DNA from: Pseudomonas brassicacearum
GTDB taxonomy: Bacteria > Pseudomonadota > Gammaproteobacteria > Pseudomonadales > Pseudomonadaceae
Assembly: GCF_009601685.2 (NCBI RefSeq)
Contig: NZ_CP045701.2
Coordinates: 1,116,001 to 1,180,000, forward strand
Length of the DNA: 64,000 nucleotides
Direction of reading: 5' to 3'
Below are positions 33,055 to 44,977 of the stretch, one piece after another. The stretch's first letter is position 1; each line of letters opens with the position of its first letter. The position numbers and the translations under genes are program-made. Under the pieces are notes generated by a model. That model saw only the letters and a list, made by a program, of their open reading frames with translations, had not been told where the DNA came from and made no database searches.

Positions 33055-33345
33055 TGTGAGCGCTTCGCGCTCAAGCGGGAGCAAGCTCCCTCGCCACAGG
33101 TTTTTCCTCTATAACAGGTCTTCCCCTACCACAGGTTTTTCCCTGCTACAGGTTCTTCTCTACCACCGGAGTTCTTCCTTGTTCTCAGGTTCTTCCTTAC
33201 CACAGGTTCTTCCTCTCCATGGGGTTGGCTATGGGGACCGCTTCGCGGCCCAGCGGGGATAAATCCCCTCGCCACAAAGGGGGGATAAATCCCTTCACCA
33301 CACAGGGGAGCGGGGATAAATCCGCCTCACCACAAAAGCGCGTGG
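33055..33345. repeat. REP-like and GGGGATAAATCCCC repeat cluster
   Basis: A region of short repeats: one REP core (GGGAGCAAGCTCCCTCGCCACA near 33079), several ACAGGTT(T/C)TTCC units between about 33097 and 33216, and three GGGGATAAATCC hairpins near 33256, 33284 and 33312, each followed by a CTCGCCACA- or TTCACCACA-like tail. No gene lies here. Confidence 0.65.
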
Positions 33346-33401
33346 GGGATTGGTTGGGATCTGCATTAGCCGCAAAAAACCACTTTCCTGCAGACGAAAA
33401 A

Positions 33402-33430
33402 AAAGACCTTGAATTTCAAGGTCTTTCTTT
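33402..33430 (-). terminator. Terminator of tRNA-Leu
   Basis: The palindrome AAGACCTTGAATTTCAAGGTCTT is flanked by T runs in minus-strand reading, directly after the tRNA 3' end. Confidence 0.85.
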
Positions 33431-33434
33431 AAGA

Positions 33435-33519
33435 TGGTGCCCCGAGGGAGACTCGAACTCCCACTCCTTTCGAAAACGGATTTTGAATCCGCCGCGTCTA
33501 CCAATTCCGCCATCAGGGC
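33435..33519 (-). tRNA. tRNA-Leu (anticodon CAA)
   Basis: 85 nucleotides on the minus strand. The acceptor stem GCCCTGA pairs with TCGGGGC, and the CCA end is encoded. The D-arm has GGTAGACGC, the anticodon loop is TTCAAAA (CAA), a long variable arm typical of class II tRNAs follows, and the T-loop is GTTCGAGTC. Its 3' end faces the island, and a 14-bp portion of its 3' half is repeated at 14456. Confidence 0.95.
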
Positions 33520-33627
33520 TCAATGGCGGCGAAGTATAGAGAGGTGCCTACCGTTGGTCAATCACGTTTCATGGTGAATTTTTGATATTTCCGCTAGACT
33601 TTCCGGCCCTGCTAGACGAACCCCATC

Positions 33628-35807
<2,180 letters not shown>

Positions 35808-35850
35808 GTTTTCCGATCCCTAGATTCAATACTTGCAACTGGAGTGCTAA

Positions 35851-36186
35851 ATGAGCTTTTTTATCTCTAATGCCATGGCTGACGCGGCTGCACCGGCTGC
35901 CGGCCCTATGGGCGGTGGTTTCGAGTGGATTTTCCTGGTCGGCTTCCTGGTCATCTTCTACCTGATGATCTGGCGTCCACAGGCCAAGCGCGCCAAAGAG
36001 CAGAAGAACCTGCTCAGCAGCCTGGCGAAGGGCGACGAAGTGGTCACCACCGGCGGCATCGCTGGCAAGATCACCAAAGTGGCTGACGACTTCGTGGTAC
36101 TGGAAGTGTCCGACACTGTTGAAATGAAGTTCCAGAAGGGCGCTATCGCGGCCACGCTGCCAAAAGGCACGCTGAAAGCGATCTAA
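35851..36186 (+). CDS. yajC: Sec translocase accessory subunit YajC
   Basis: A 111-residue membrane protein with a single transmembrane helix (about 27-47, FLVGFLVIFYLMIW) followed by the YajC cytoplasmic domain (GDEVVTTGGIAGKI). It associates with SecDF and SecYEG in protein export. It is part of the tgt-yajC-secD-secF operon. Confidence 0.95.
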   Translation: MSFFISNAMADAAAPAAGPMGGGFEWIFLVGFLVIFYLMIWRPQAKRAKEQKNLLSSLAKGDEVVTTGGIAGKITKVADDFVVLEVSDTVEMKFQKGAIAATLPKGTLKAI

Positions 36187-36204
36187 GTAACAACTTCTAT
36201 TCAA

Positions 36205-36235
36205 TCGACGGGGCGCGCAAGGCGCCCCGCGTCAT
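36205..36235 (+). terminator. Intercistronic hairpin between yajC and secD
   Basis: GGGGCGC and GCGCCCC form a stem around GCAAG at 36210-36228. It lacks a T run, so it is more likely a partial attenuator or mRNA stabiliser than a terminator. Confidence 0.5.
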
Positions 36236-36246
36236 AAGCGGGCGGC

Positions 36247-38118
36247 GTGATGCTGAACAAATACCCTCTGTGGAAATATGTACTGATCCTGGCGGTGCTG
36301 GCGGTCGGTCTGATTTATTCCGCTCCCAATCTTTACCCGGATGACCCGGCCATTCAGGTCAGTGGCGCAAGCACTGCGCTGCAGGTCACCCAGGCCGATC
36401 TGGACCGTGCGAGCGCTGCGCTCAAGGCGTCCAACATCGAGGTCAAGGCTGCGTCCATCGCCGAAAACGGCAAGGGCGGCCTGTTGCGCCTGGTCAAGGC
36501 TGAAGACCAGTTGCCAGCCAAGGATGTGGTGCGCAAGGCGTTGGGCGACGATTACGTCGTAGCCCTGAACCTGGCCCAAACCACGCCGCAATGGCTGCGC
36601 AATCTCGGCGCCCACCCAATGAAGCTGGGCCTGGACTTGTCCGGTGGTGTGCACTTCCTGCTGGAAGTGGACATGGACAAAGCCCTCGACGCGCGCCTGA
36701 AAGTCTATGAAGGCGACGTCAAGAGCTTGCTGCGCAAAGAGCGTGTGCGTTATCGCAGCCTGCCGCAAATCGATGGTGCCATTCAGCTGGGCTTCAGCGA
36801 TGAAGATACCCGCGAAAAGGCCCGTGCGCTGGTCCGCAAGAACTTCAATGATTTCGACATTGTGCCGGCCGACCTCAATGGTCAGGCGGTGCTGCGTCTG
36901 GCGATGACCCCGGCCAAGCTGGCGGAAATCCGCGAATACTCCATCAAGCAGAACTTGACCACGGTACGTAACCGCGTCAACGAGCTGGGTGTGGCCGAGC
37001 CGATCGTGCAGCGCCAGGGCGCCAACCGCATCGTAGTTGAGCTGCCAGGCGTGCAGGACACCGCCGAAGCCAAGCGTATCCTCGGCAAGACCGCCAACCT
37101 GGAGTTCCGCCTGGCCGCTGAGCCGGGTGCTTCCAGGGCTACTTCCGAGAGCTTCGAGTTCCGTGAGGGCAATCGTCCGGCGGCGCAGATCGAGCGTGGC
37201 TTGATCATCACCGGTGACCAGGTAACCGACGCCCAGGCGGGCTTCGACGAGCAGGGCCGCCCCCAGGTGAACATTCGCCTGGACGGCCATGGCGGCGAAC
37301 TGATGAACCGCGCCACGCGCAGCAACGTCGGTCGCAGCATGGCGGTGATCTTCATCGAGCAGAAGCCGACCACCACCTACACCAAGCAAGTGGTCAACGG
37401 CGTCGAGAAAGACGTACCGGTGCAGACCTTCAAGGAAGAGAAGAAGATCATCAGCCTGGCGACCATCCAGTCGCCGCTGGGCAGCCAGTTCCGCATCACC
37501 GGCCTGAATGGCCAGGGTGAATCCTCGGAGCTGGCCCTGCTGCTGCGTGCCGGTGGCCTGGCCGCGCCGATGTACTTCGCCGAAGAGCGCACCATTGGCC
37601 CGAGCCTGGGTGCCGACAACATCACCAAGGGTATCGATGCTTCGCTGTGGGGCATGTTGTTCGTGTCGCTGTTCATCATCGCCATCTACCGCTTCTTCGG
37701 CATCATCGCAACCGTCGCCCTGGGGGTGAACATGGTGTTGCTGCTGGCGCTGATGTCGATGCTGGGGGCCACGCTGACCCTGCCGGGTATCGCCGGTATC
37801 GTGCTGACCATGGGCATGGCGGTGGACGCCAACGTGCTGATCTTCTCGCGGATACGTGAAGAGATCGCCGCGGGCATGTCGGTCCAGCGGGCAATCAATG
37901 AAGGCTTCGGCCGGGCATTTACCGCGATTATCGATGCCAACCTGACCACGTTGCTGGTCGGCGGGATTCTCTTCGCCATGGGCACCGGCCCGGTCAAGGG
38001 CTTCGCAGTGACCATGTCCCTCGGGATCTTTACCTCGATGTTCACAGCCATTCTGGTGACCCGTGCAATGGTCAACCTGATTTATGGTGGCCGTGACTTC
38101 AAGAAGTTGTGGATTTAA
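36247..38118 (+). CDS. secD: Protein translocase subunit SecD
   Basis: The protein has 623 residues. The N-terminal helix (about 9-27) is followed by a large periplasmic P1 domain, DLSGGVHFLLEVD, then six membrane segments from about residue 455 with the RND-type motif GIVLTMGMAVDANVLIFSRIREE. It uses the proton gradient with SecF to complete export through SecYEG. Length is normal for Pseudomonas. SecF follows nine bases downstream. Confidence 0.96.
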   Translation: MMLNKYPLWKYVLILAVLAVGLIYSAPNLYPDDPAIQVSGASTALQVTQADLDRASAALKASNIEVKAASIAENGKGGLLRLVKAEDQLPAKDVVRKALGDDYVVALNLAQTTPQWLRNLGAHPMKLGLDLSGGVHFLLEVDMDKALDARLKVYEGDVKSLLRKERVRYRSLPQIDGAIQLGFSDEDTREKARALVRKNFNDFDIVPADLNGQAVLRLAMTPAKLAEIREYSIKQNLTTVRNRVNELGVAEPIVQRQGANRIVVELPGVQDTAEAKRILGKTANLEFRLAAEPGASRATSESFEFREGNRPAAQIERGLIITGDQVTDAQAGFDEQGRPQVNIRLDGHGGELMNRATRSNVGRSMAVIFIEQKPTTTYTKQVVNGVEKDVPVQTFKEEKKIISLATIQSPLGSQFRITGLNGQGESSELALLLRAGGLAAPMYFAEERTIGPSLGADNITKGIDASLWGMLFVSLFIIAIYRFFGIIATVALGVNMVLLLALMSMLGATLTLPGIAGIVLTMGMAVDANVLIFSRIREEIAAGMSVQRAINEGFGRAFTAIIDANLTTLLVGGILFAMGTGPVKGFAVTMSLGIFTSMFTAILVTRAMVNLIYGGRDFKKLWI

Positions 38119-38127
38119 GGGGCTGCC

Positions 38128-39042
38128 ATGTTACGTACAATCAACTTCATGGGCGTTCGCAACGTTGCGTTCGGCGTCACATTGTTCCTTACCGTCCTGG
38201 CGTTGTTCAGCTGGGCCACCAAGGGCCTGAACTACGGCCTGGACTTCACCGGCGGTACGCTCATCGAGCTGACCTACGAGCGTCCGGCCGACGTCACCAA
38301 GGTGCGCGAGCAACTGGCGTCGTCGGGCTACAGCGATGCCATCGTGCAGAGCTTTGGTGCGACCACCGACCTGCTGGTGCGCATGCCGGGTGAAGACCCG
38401 CAGTTGGGCCACCAGGTGGCCGAAGCCTTGCAGAAGGCCGGCGGCGACAACCCGGCCCAGGTCAAGCGCGTCGAGTTCGTCGGCCCGCAAGTGGGTGAAG
38501 AGCTGCGCGACCAGGGCGGCCTCGGCATGCTGATGGCGCTGGGCGGCCTCCTGATCTACCTGGCCTTCCGCTTTCAGTGGAAGTTCGCGGTGGGCGCGAT
38601 TGTCTCGCTGATCCACGACGTGATCGTGACCGTGGGCATCCTGTCGTTCTTCCAGGTCACCTTCGACCTGACGGTGCTGGCGGCGGTGCTGGCGATCATC
38701 GGTTACTCGCTCAACGACACCATCGTGGTGTTCGACCGGGTGCGTGAGAACTTCCGTGTGCTGCGCAAGGCGTCTTTGATCGAGAACATCAACATCTCGA
38801 CCACCCAGACCCTGCTGCGGACCATGGCGACGTCGATCTCCACCTTGCTGGCGATTGCCGCGCTGCTGTTCTTTGGTGGCGACAACCTGTTCGGTTTCTC
38901 CATCGCGCTTTTCATCGGTGTGTTGGCGGGTACTTACTCGTCGATCTACATCGCCAACGTGGTGTTGATCTGGCTGAACCTGAGCACCGAGGACCTGATT
39001 CCTCCTGCGGCCACCGAAACGGAAGTGGACGACCGCCCGTAA
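38128..39042 (+). CDS. secF: Protein translocase subunit SecF
   Basis: A 304-residue partner of SecD. MGVRNVAFGVTLFLTVLALFSW is the first membrane helix, the short periplasmic domain has LDFTGGTLIE, and later helices carry IGYSLNDTIVVFDRVREN. It forms a heterodimer with SecD. The operon ends at a strong terminator downstream. Confidence 0.96.
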   Translation: MLRTINFMGVRNVAFGVTLFLTVLALFSWATKGLNYGLDFTGGTLIELTYERPADVTKVREQLASSGYSDAIVQSFGATTDLLVRMPGEDPQLGHQVAEALQKAGGDNPAQVKRVEFVGPQVGEELRDQGGLGMLMALGGLLIYLAFRFQWKFAVGAIVSLIHDVIVTVGILSFFQVTFDLTVLAAVLAIIGYSLNDTIVVFDRVRENFRVLRKASLIENINISTTQTLLRTMATSISTLLAIAALLFFGGDNLFGFSIALFIGVLAGTYSSIYIANVVLIWLNLSTEDLIPPAATETEVDDRP

Positions 39043-39067
39043 GGCTCCGGTCTCCAACCGTCACCGC

Positions 39068-39104
39068 TGAAAAGGCGCGAGTTGAACTCGCGCCTTTTTT
39101 TGTG
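39068..39104 (+). terminator. Terminator of the queA-secF operon
   Basis: The stem AAGGCGCGAGTT / AACTCGCGCCTT is followed by seven T residues. It is a classic intrinsic terminator. Confidence 0.93.
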
Positions 39105-39159
39105 CTCCAAGGCTGGGAGAAGCGCGGATTAGTCCGCTTGTGATGGTCAGGAGGTTCAA

Positions 39160-39708
39160 GTGAATAAATCGATGCTGGTTGGTGCGGTATTGGGTGCTGT
39201 CGGTGTAACAGCCGGTGGTGCGGTCGCCACCTACAGCTTGGTAAAAAGTGGCCCTGAGTATGCGCAAGTTCTGGCCGTGGAGCCGGTCAAGACCCAAATC
39301 AAGACCCCGCGTGAAGTGTGCAAGGACGTCACCGTGACTCGGCAGAAGCCGGTCCAGGACCAACACCAGATCGCCGGTACCGTGCTGGGCGCCGTAGCCG
39401 GTGGCCTGCTGGGTAACCAGATCGGTGGTGGCACCGGCAAGAAAATCGCCACCGTGGCGGGTGCGGCCGGTGGTGGTTATGCCGGTAACAAGATCCAGGA
39501 AGGCATGCAGGAGCGCGACACCTACACCACCACCCAGACTCGCTGCAACACGGTCAATGACATCAGCGACAAGGTTGTAGGCTACGACGTTCGCTACATG
39601 CTCGACGGCAAAGAAGGCAAAGTCCGCATGGATCGCGACCCGGGCAACCAGATTCCGGTGAACAAGGAAGGCCAGCTGATCCTGGGGCAGAACGAACCGG
39701 CTCAGTGA
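39160..39708 (+). CDS. Glycine-zipper 2TM domain protein
   Basis: The protein has 182 residues. An N-terminal hydrophobic signal or anchor (6-28) is followed by a domain with VCKDV, and a glycine zipper (GTVLGAVAGGLLGNQIGGGTGKK, about 70-103) of the 2TM/SlyB type. Such proteins are envelope proteins, often of the outer membrane. No lipobox Cys is apparent at the N terminus, unlike true SlyB lipoproteins. It is monocistronic, with a GGAGG site before GTG and a terminator after. Confidence 0.8.
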   Translation: MNKSMLVGAVLGAVGVTAGGAVATYSLVKSGPEYAQVLAVEPVKTQIKTPREVCKDVTVTRQKPVQDQHQIAGTVLGAVAGGLLGNQIGGGTGKKIATVAGAAGGGYAGNKIQEGMQERDTYTTTQTRCNTVNDISDKVVGYDVRYMLDGKEGKVRMDRDPGNQIPVNKEGQLILGQNEPAQ

Positions 39709-39723
39709 CCCAACCGCTATGAA

Positions 39724-39750
39724 AGAAGCACCCTTCGGGGTGCTTTTTTT
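39724..39750 (+). terminator. Terminator of the glycine-zipper gene
   Basis: AAGCACCC-TTCG-GGGTGCTT followed by T residues; a UUCG-type tetraloop hairpin. Confidence 0.93.
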
Positions 39751-39816
39751 CGCCCGCATTTTATGCCCGCAGGGGATCTGCGGTAGGCTTCGATTTCCCG
39801 GGTACACAAGTCTCCT

Positions 39817-39875
39817 CTGTGGGAGCAAGCTTTGCTCCCACAGGTTTTGCTCTTGCATGCTCTTGCATGCTCTTG
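39817..39875. repeat. REP hairpin and 10-bp tandem repeat
   Basis: A REP-like palindrome TGTGGGAGCAAGCTTTGC... (39818-39843) is followed by three copies of TGCTCTTGCA-like decamers (about 39847-39878). Purely intergenic. Confidence 0.7.
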
Positions 39876-39907
39876 CAAATAGTTGGAGGTATGTCGAAAT
39901 CCGGGCA

Positions 39908-39935
39908 TAAAAAAAGCACCCCTAAGGGTGCTTTT
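39908..39935 (-). terminator. Terminator of suhB
   Basis: AGCACCCCTAAGGGTGCT hairpin with a T run in minus-strand reading, about 20 bases after the suhB stop. Confidence 0.9.
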
Positions 39936-39949
39936 CTGTAGCCGGTTGC

Positions 39950-40768
39950 TTAGCGCTTCAGCGAAGCCGGCAAGTGTGGCTGGATGGCGGTAAGCACAGC
40001 CTTGAAGCATTTGGTGTTGCCGGCAACGATGTGGCCTTTTTCGAGGAAGTCGTGGCCGCCGGTGAAGTCGCTCACCAAGCCGCCGGCTTCCTGGATCAGC
40101 AGGGCGCCAGCAGCCATGTCCCATTCGGACAGGCCCGATTCCCAGAACGCATCGAAACGGCCTGCAGCCACATAAGCCAGGTCCAGGCTCGCAGCGCCGG
40201 CGCGGCGAATGCCGGCGGTCTGGCCGACCAGGGCGCGGAACATGCCCAGGTAGTTATCCAGGTTGTCCATCTGGTCGTCACGGAACGGGAAGCCGGTACC
40301 CAGCAGGGCGCCGTCCAGGCTGGTGCGGCCGCTGACGCGCAGGCGACGACCGTTCAGTTGGGCGCCACGACCACGGCTGGCGGTGAATTCTTCCTGGCGA
40401 ACCGGGTCCAGCACAACGGCGTGTTCCAGGCGGCCACGGTATTTGCAGGCGATGCTGACAGCGAAGTGAGGAATGCCGCGCAAGAAGTTAGTAGTGCCGT
40501 CCAGCGGATCGATGATCCACAGGTACTCTTCGCCTTCGATGCCAGTACCGGCGTGCATGCCGGTCTCTTCACCGAGGATCGAGTGGTTCGGGTAAGCCTT
40601 GCGCAGGGCGTCGACGATTTTTTGCTCGGCGGCGCGATCAACCTCGGACACGTAGTCCTTGGCGTCTTTTTCATCGACCTTGATGGTATCCAGGCGCTCG
40701 ATGGAGCGGAAGATCAGTTCACTGGCGCTGCGGGCGGCGCGCAGCGCGATATTCAGCATGGGCTGCAT
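39950..40768 (-). CDS. suhB: Inositol-1-monophosphatase SuhB
   Basis: A 272-residue member of the Mg-dependent inositol monophosphatase family: metal-binding LGEETG, IIDPLDGTTNFLRGIP, and SEWDMAAGALLIQEAGG. In bacteria SuhB also joins the ribosomal RNA antitermination complex, and in Pseudomonas it affects virulence switching. Divergent from trmJ across 144 bases. Monocistronic, with its own terminator. Confidence 0.95.
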   Translation of the reverse strand: MQPMLNIALRAARSASELIFRSIERLDTIKVDEKDAKDYVSEVDRAAEQKIVDALRKAYPNHSILGEETGMHAGTGIEGEEYLWIIDPLDGTTNFLRGIPHFAVSIACKYRGRLEHAVVLDPVRQEEFTASRGRGAQLNGRRLRVSGRTSLDGALLGTGFPFRDDQMDNLDNYLGMFRALVGQTAGIRRAGAASLDLAYVAAGRFDAFWESGLSEWDMAAGALLIQEAGGLVSDFTGGHDFLEKGHIVAGNTKCFKAVLTAIQPHLPASLKR

Positions 40769-40912
40769 GGATGTGTCACCTAAGGTTGTTAAAGAAAGCC
40801 GCGCATTCTATCAGAAAGTTTTCCAAGGAGAAGGTTGGTGTTCGCTTTCATAGCTTAACGGTAGGTGCTTATGTAAGATTTGCTCCCTTTATCGTGTTCG
40901 AGAGCGCCTCCC

Positions 40913-41683
40913 TTGTTGCAGAACATTCGTGTCGTCCTGGTCAATACCAGCCATCCGGGTAACATCGGCGGAGCTGCGCGGGCCATGAAGAACATGGGCC
41001 TGTCGCGCCTGGTGCTGGTCGAGCCGCGCTTGTTTCCCCATCACGAAGCCGACGCCCGGGCTTCCGGTGCCGGCGACGTGCTGGCCAATGCCCAGGTCGT
41101 CGCCACACTGGAAGACGCCCTGGTGGGGTGCAACCTGGTGCTCGGCACCAGCGCCCGCGACCGGCGTATCCCCTGGCCGTTGCTCGACCCCCGCGAATGC
41201 GGCACCAAAGTGGTCGAGCAAGCCACGCAAGGCTTTGAGATTGCCCTGGTGTTCGGTCGTGAAGACTCCGGCCTGACCAACGACGAGCTGCAGCGATGTC
41301 ACTTTCACGTGCATATCCCTTCCGACCCCGAATTCAGTTCCTTGAACCTGGGGGCGGCGGTGCAGGTGTTGAGTTATGAAGTGCGCATGGCTTGGCTGGC
41401 AGCCGAAGGCAAACCCAGCAAAGTCGAAAAAACCGAGGTCACGTCGCCGCGCAGTGAGACACTGGCGACCATGGACGAGCTGGAACGATTCTATGAGCAC
41501 CTGGAGCAGAGCCTGGTGGACATCGAGTTTCTCGATCCGGAAAAGCCGCGACACTTGATGGCGCGCCTGCGTCGGTTGTACGGACGAAGCTCGGTCAGCC
41601 GGGCGGAGATGAATATATTGCGCGGCATCCTCACGGAAACCCAGAAGGCGGCCCGTGGCGAGCTGATTAAGCGGAAGAAATAA
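40913..41683 (+). CDS. trmJ: tRNA (cytidine/uridine-2'-O-)-methyltransferase TrmJ
   Basis: A 256-residue SPOUT methyltransferase that modifies position 32 of tRNA anticodon loops. The N terminus [20 protein letters not shown] and the knot motif [15 protein letters not shown] are characteristic. I chose the first of two adjacent TTG codons (40913), because homologues start MLxxIRVVLV and no ATG is near. cysE begins one base after its stop codon. Confidence 0.92.
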   Translation: MLQNIRVVLVNTSHPGNIGGAARAMKNMGLSRLVLVEPRLFPHHEADARASGAGDVLANAQVVATLEDALVGCNLVLGTSARDRRIPWPLLDPRECGTKVVEQATQGFEIALVFGREDSGLTNDELQRCHFHVHIPSDPEFSSLNLGAAVQVLSYEVRMAWLAAEGKPSKVEKTEVTSPRSETLATMDELERFYEHLEQSLVDIEFLDPEKPRHLMARLRRLYGRSSVSRAEMNILRGILTETQKAARGELIKRKK

Positions 41684-41684
41684 A

Positions 41685-42461
41685 ATGTTCGAACGTTTGC
41701 GTGAAGATATCCAAAGTGTTTTCCATCGTGACCCAGCGGCGCGCAATGCCTTTGAAGTGCTGACCTGCTACCCGGGGATGCACGCGATCTGGATCCATCG
41801 CCTGTCCGGTGCTTTGTGGAACATGGGCTGGAAGTGGCTGGCGCGGCTGGTTTCGAACTTCGGGCGCTGGCTGACCGGGATCGAGATCCATCCGGGCGCC
41901 AAGGTTGGCCGTCGGTTCTTCATCGACCATGGCATGGGCATTGTCATCGGCGAAACCGCCGAGATCGGCGACGATGTGACGCTGTACCAAGGTGTGACTC
42001 TCGGCGGCACCAGTTGGAACAAGGGCAAGCGCCACCCAACCCTGGAAGACGGCGTGGTGGTGGGCGCCGGTGCCAAGGTGCTCGGGCCGTTCACGGTGGG
42101 GGCGGGGGCGAAAGTCGGCTCCAATGCCGTGGTGACCAAGGCCGTGCCGCCCGGCGCGACCGTGGTGGGTATTCCGGGGCGGATCATCGTCAAGTCCGAT
42201 GACGAGCAGAGCGCGCGCCGCAAGGCCATGGCCGAGAAAATCGGCTTCGATGCCTACGGTGTCGGCGAAGACATGCCCGACCCGGTCGCCCGCGCCATCA
42301 ACCAGTTGCTCGATCACCTGCAGGCCGTCGACGGACGCCTGGAGGGGATGTGCGGGGCTCTGAAGGAGCTGGGCAGTAATTACTGTGCCAAGGACCTGCC
42401 TGAACTGCGCGAAGAAGACTTTGCGTGTGTGAAGGACAAGGATGAGACTCAGGCCAGCTAA
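41685..42461 (+). CDS. cysE: Serine O-acetyltransferase
   Basis: A 258-residue left-handed beta-helix acetyltransferase for the first step of cysteine synthesis. The hexapeptide region runs from about 65 to 175 ([50 protein letters not shown]), with catalytic His in [15 protein letters not shown]. It lies directly behind trmJ and ahead of the isc operon, supplying the sulfur donor for IscS. Confidence 0.95.
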   Translation: MFERLREDIQSVFHRDPAARNAFEVLTCYPGMHAIWIHRLSGALWNMGWKWLARLVSNFGRWLTGIEIHPGAKVGRRFFIDHGMGIVIGETAEIGDDVTLYQGVTLGGTSWNKGKRHPTLEDGVVVGAGAKVLGPFTVGAGAKVGSNAVVTKAVPPGATVVGIPGRIIVKSDDEQSARRKAMAEKIGFDAYGVGEDMPDPVARAINQLLDHLQAVDGRLEGMCGALKELGSNYCAKDLPELREEDFACVKDKDETQAS

Positions 42462-42472
42462 ACCGAGGTGCC

Positions 42473-42610
42473 TGCATCGCGGGCAAGCCTTGCTCCCACA
42501 GGGGTTCTGGTTGTTACAGGGCCCCTGGTTTTACAGGCGTCCTGGTTTTTGAAAGAGCCCTCCGTGGGAATGGGGGGTCCTGTGGGAGCAAAGCTTGCTC
42601 GCGATAAACG
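42473..42610. repeat. REP pair downstream of cysE
   Basis: Two inverted REP copies, one near 42478-42502 (CGGGCAAGCCTTGCTCCCAC) and one near 42581-42607 (CCTGTGGGAGCAAAGCTTGC), with the GGGCCCC and TCCTGG stretches between. Confidence 0.75.
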
Positions 42611-42676
42611 ATAACGCGGTATCACTGGTCGCCGCCGACCAGCCTTTGCTATCATGCGCGCGCTCTTTCGCGGGTA

Positions 42677-42733
42677 AACCTGAGTAAAGTACTAGGTCTT
42701 ATACTTGACTTAAACACTCGGGAATTGCATACT
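42677..42733 (+). promoter_or_regulatory. isc promoter with two IscR type 1 sites
   Basis: The -35 TTGACT (42705-42710), 17-base spacer and -10 CATACT (42728-42733) are overlapped by an IscR-like palindrome at 42701-42725 (ATACTTGACT ... ACTCGGGAAT). A second imperfect palindrome lies at 42677-42697. IscR with its iron-sulfur cluster represses this promoter, giving feedback control of the isc operon. Confidence 0.8.
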
Positions 42734-42765
42734 CGCCCCCATTCCGAACTCCGTGGTAATTGTCC

Positions 42766-43257
42766 ATGCGACTGACTACAAAAGGCCGATACGCCGTGAC
42801 CGCAATGCTGGATCTGGCATTGCATGCGCAGCACGGGCCGGTGTCTCTGGCCGATATCTCCGAGCGCCAGGGCATTTCCTTGTCCTACCTTGAACAGCTG
42901 TTCGCCAAGCTGCGCCGTAGCAACCTGGTTTCCAGCGTTCGCGGCCCGGGCGGCGGCTACCAGTTGTCGCGCGACATGCAGGGCATCCAGGTCGCCCAGG
43001 TGATCGATGCGGTGAATGAATCGGTCGATGCGACCAAATGCCAGGGCCTTGGCGACTGCCATGGCGGCGATACTTGCCTGACCCACCACTTGTGGTGCGA
43101 CCTCAGCCTGCAGATCCACGAATTTCTAAGCGGTATCAGCTTGGCTGACCTTGTAACTCGCCGTGAGGTGCAAGAAGTAGCCCAGCGTCAGGACCAGCGC
43201 CGTTGCAATGGCAAGGCGCCGCACCTGGACAAGATTGAAGCGTCCGCCGTCGAATGA
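42766..43257 (+). CDS. iscR: Iron-sulfur cluster regulator IscR
   Basis: The 163-residue Rrf2-family repressor has an N-terminal winged helix ([20 protein letters not shown]) and cluster ligands Cys92, Cys98, Cys104 plus His107. The [2Fe-2S] form represses its own operon. I chose the ATG at 42766 over a TTG two codons earlier. First gene of the operon. Confidence 0.96.
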   Translation: MRLTTKGRYAVTAMLDLALHAQHGPVSLADISERQGISLSYLEQLFAKLRRSNLVSSVRGPGGGYQLSRDMQGIQVAQVIDAVNESVDATKCQGLGDCHGGDTCLTHHLWCDLSLQIHEFLSGISLADLVTRREVQEVAQRQDQRRCNGKAPHLDKIEASAVE

Positions 43258-43307
43258 CCGCCGCAGAGCACGCGGAACGCCAGCCAGCCTGATTTAGGAG
43301 AGAGTCC

Positions 43308-44522
43308 ATGAAATTGCCGATTTACCTTGATTACTCTGCGACCACCCCGGTTGATCCGCGTGTTGCGCAAAAAATGAGTGAATGCCTGCTGGTCGACGGA
43401 AACTTCGGTAACCCGGCGTCCCGTTCCCACGTGTTCGGCTGGAAGGCCGAAGAGTCGGTCGAAAACGCCCGCCGCCAGGTCGCGGACCTGGTCAACGCCG
43501 ACCCGCGTGAAATCGTCTGGACTTCCGGTGCCACCGAGTCCGACAACCTGGCAATCAAGGGTGTCGCGCACTTCTATCACACCAAGGGCAAGCACCTGAT
43601 CACCTCCAAGATCGAGCACAAGGCTGTCCTGGACACCATGCGCCAACTGGAGCGTGAAGGTTTCGAAGTCACCTACATCGAACCGGGTGAAGACGGCATC
43701 ATCACGCCAGCCATGGTCGAAGCCGCCCTGCGCGACGACACCATCCTGGTTTCGATCATGCACGTGAACAACGAAATCGGCACCATCAACGACATCGCCG
43801 CCATCGGCGAGCTGACCCGTTCCAAGGGCATCCTGTTCCACGTCGACGCGGCCCAGTCAACCGGCAAGGTCGACATCGACCTGTCCAAGCTGAAAGTCGA
43901 CCTGATGTCGTTCTCGGCCCACAAGACCTACGGCCCTAAAGGCATCGGCGCGCTGTACGTCAGCCGCAAGCCGCGTGTTCGCCTCGAAGCGACCATGCAC
44001 GGCGGCGGTCACGAACGTGGCATGCGTTCCGGCACCCTGGCGACCCACCAGATCGTCGGCATGGGCGAAGCCTTCCGTGTAGCCAAGGAAGACATGGCTG
44101 CCGAGAACGTGCGTATCAAGGCCCTGAGCGACCGCTTCTTCAAGCAGGTCGAGCACCTGGAAGAGCTCTACGTCAACGGCAGCATGACCGCCCGCGTACC
44201 GCACAACCTGAACCTGAGCTTCAACTATGTTGAAGGCGAGTCGCTGATCATGGCGCTCAAGGATCTGGCCGTGTCGTCTGGTTCGGCCTGCACCTCGGCA
44301 TCGCTGGAGCCTTCGTACGTCCTGCGCGCCCTGGGCCGCAACGACGAACTGGCCCACAGCTCGATCCGCTTCACCTTCGGCCGTTTCACCACCGAAGAAG
44401 AAATCGATTACGCCGCGCAGAAAGTTTGCGAGGCCGTTACCAAGCTGCGCGCTCTGTCGCCGCTGTGGGACATGTACAAAGACGGCGTCGACATTTCGAA
44501 AATCGAGTGGGCGGCGCACTGA
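43308..44522 (+). CDS. iscS: Cysteine desulfurase IscS
   Basis: The 404-residue PLP enzyme removes sulfur from cysteine for cluster assembly and tRNA thiolation. Visible are the N-terminal [20 protein letters not shown] Lys in [14 protein letters not shown], and the active-site Cys in [21 protein letters not shown]. Next in line is iscU. Confidence 0.97.
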   Translation: MKLPIYLDYSATTPVDPRVAQKMSECLLVDGNFGNPASRSHVFGWKAEESVENARRQVADLVNADPREIVWTSGATESDNLAIKGVAHFYHTKGKHLITSKIEHKAVLDTMRQLEREGFEVTYIEPGEDGIITPAMVEAALRDDTILVSIMHVNNEIGTINDIAAIGELTRSKGILFHVDAAQSTGKVDIDLSKLKVDLMSFSAHKTYGPKGIGALYVSRKPRVRLEATMHGGGHERGMRSGTLATHQIVGMGEAFRVAKEDMAAENVRIKALSDRFFKQVEHLEELYVNGSMTARVPHNLNLSFNYVEGESLIMALKDLAVSSGSACTSASLEPSYVLRALGRNDELAHSSIRFTFGRFTTEEEIDYAAQKVCEAVTKLRALSPLWDMYKDGVDISKIEWAAH

Positions 44523-44565
44523 AGAAGTCGCCACCAGAGCGACTCACTGATGAGGATTAAAGCAA

Positions 44566-44952
44566 ATGGCATATAGCGAAAAGGTCATCGACCACTACGA
44601 GAACCCGCGCAACGTCGGCAAGATGGACGCGCAGGATCCTGATGTGGGCACCGGCATGGTCGGCGCCCCAGCATGCGGCGACGTGATGCGCCTGCAGATC
44701 AAGGTCAACGAGCAAGGCATCATCGAAGATGCCAAGTTCAAGACCTACGGCTGCGGTTCCGCTATCGCGTCCAGCTCCCTGGCCACCGAGTGGATGAAGG
44801 GCAAGACTCTCGACGAAGCCGAAACCATCAAGAACACCCAGCTGGCCGAAGAACTGGCCCTGCCGCCAGTGAAGATCCACTGCTCGGTACTCGCCGAAGA
44901 CGCCATCAAGGCCGCCGTTCGCGATTACAAGCAGAAGAAAGGCTTGATCTGA
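44566..44952 (+). CDS. iscU: Iron-sulfur scaffold IscU
   Basis: 128 residues. The three cluster-binding cysteines are in [15 protein letters not shown] and [12 protein letters not shown], with the LPPVK HscA-recognition motif ([10 protein letters not shown]). It is the scaffold on which clusters form before transfer by HscA/HscB. Confidence 0.97.
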   Translation: MAYSEKVIDHYENPRNVGKMDAQDPDVGTGMVGAPACGDVMRLQIKVNEQGIIEDAKFKTYGCGSAIASSSLATEWMKGKTLDEAETIKNTQLAEELALPPVKIHCSVLAEDAIKAAVRDYKQKKGLI

Positions 44953-44977
44953 TCCGCGTTACGGTAAGGAGTTTTCC

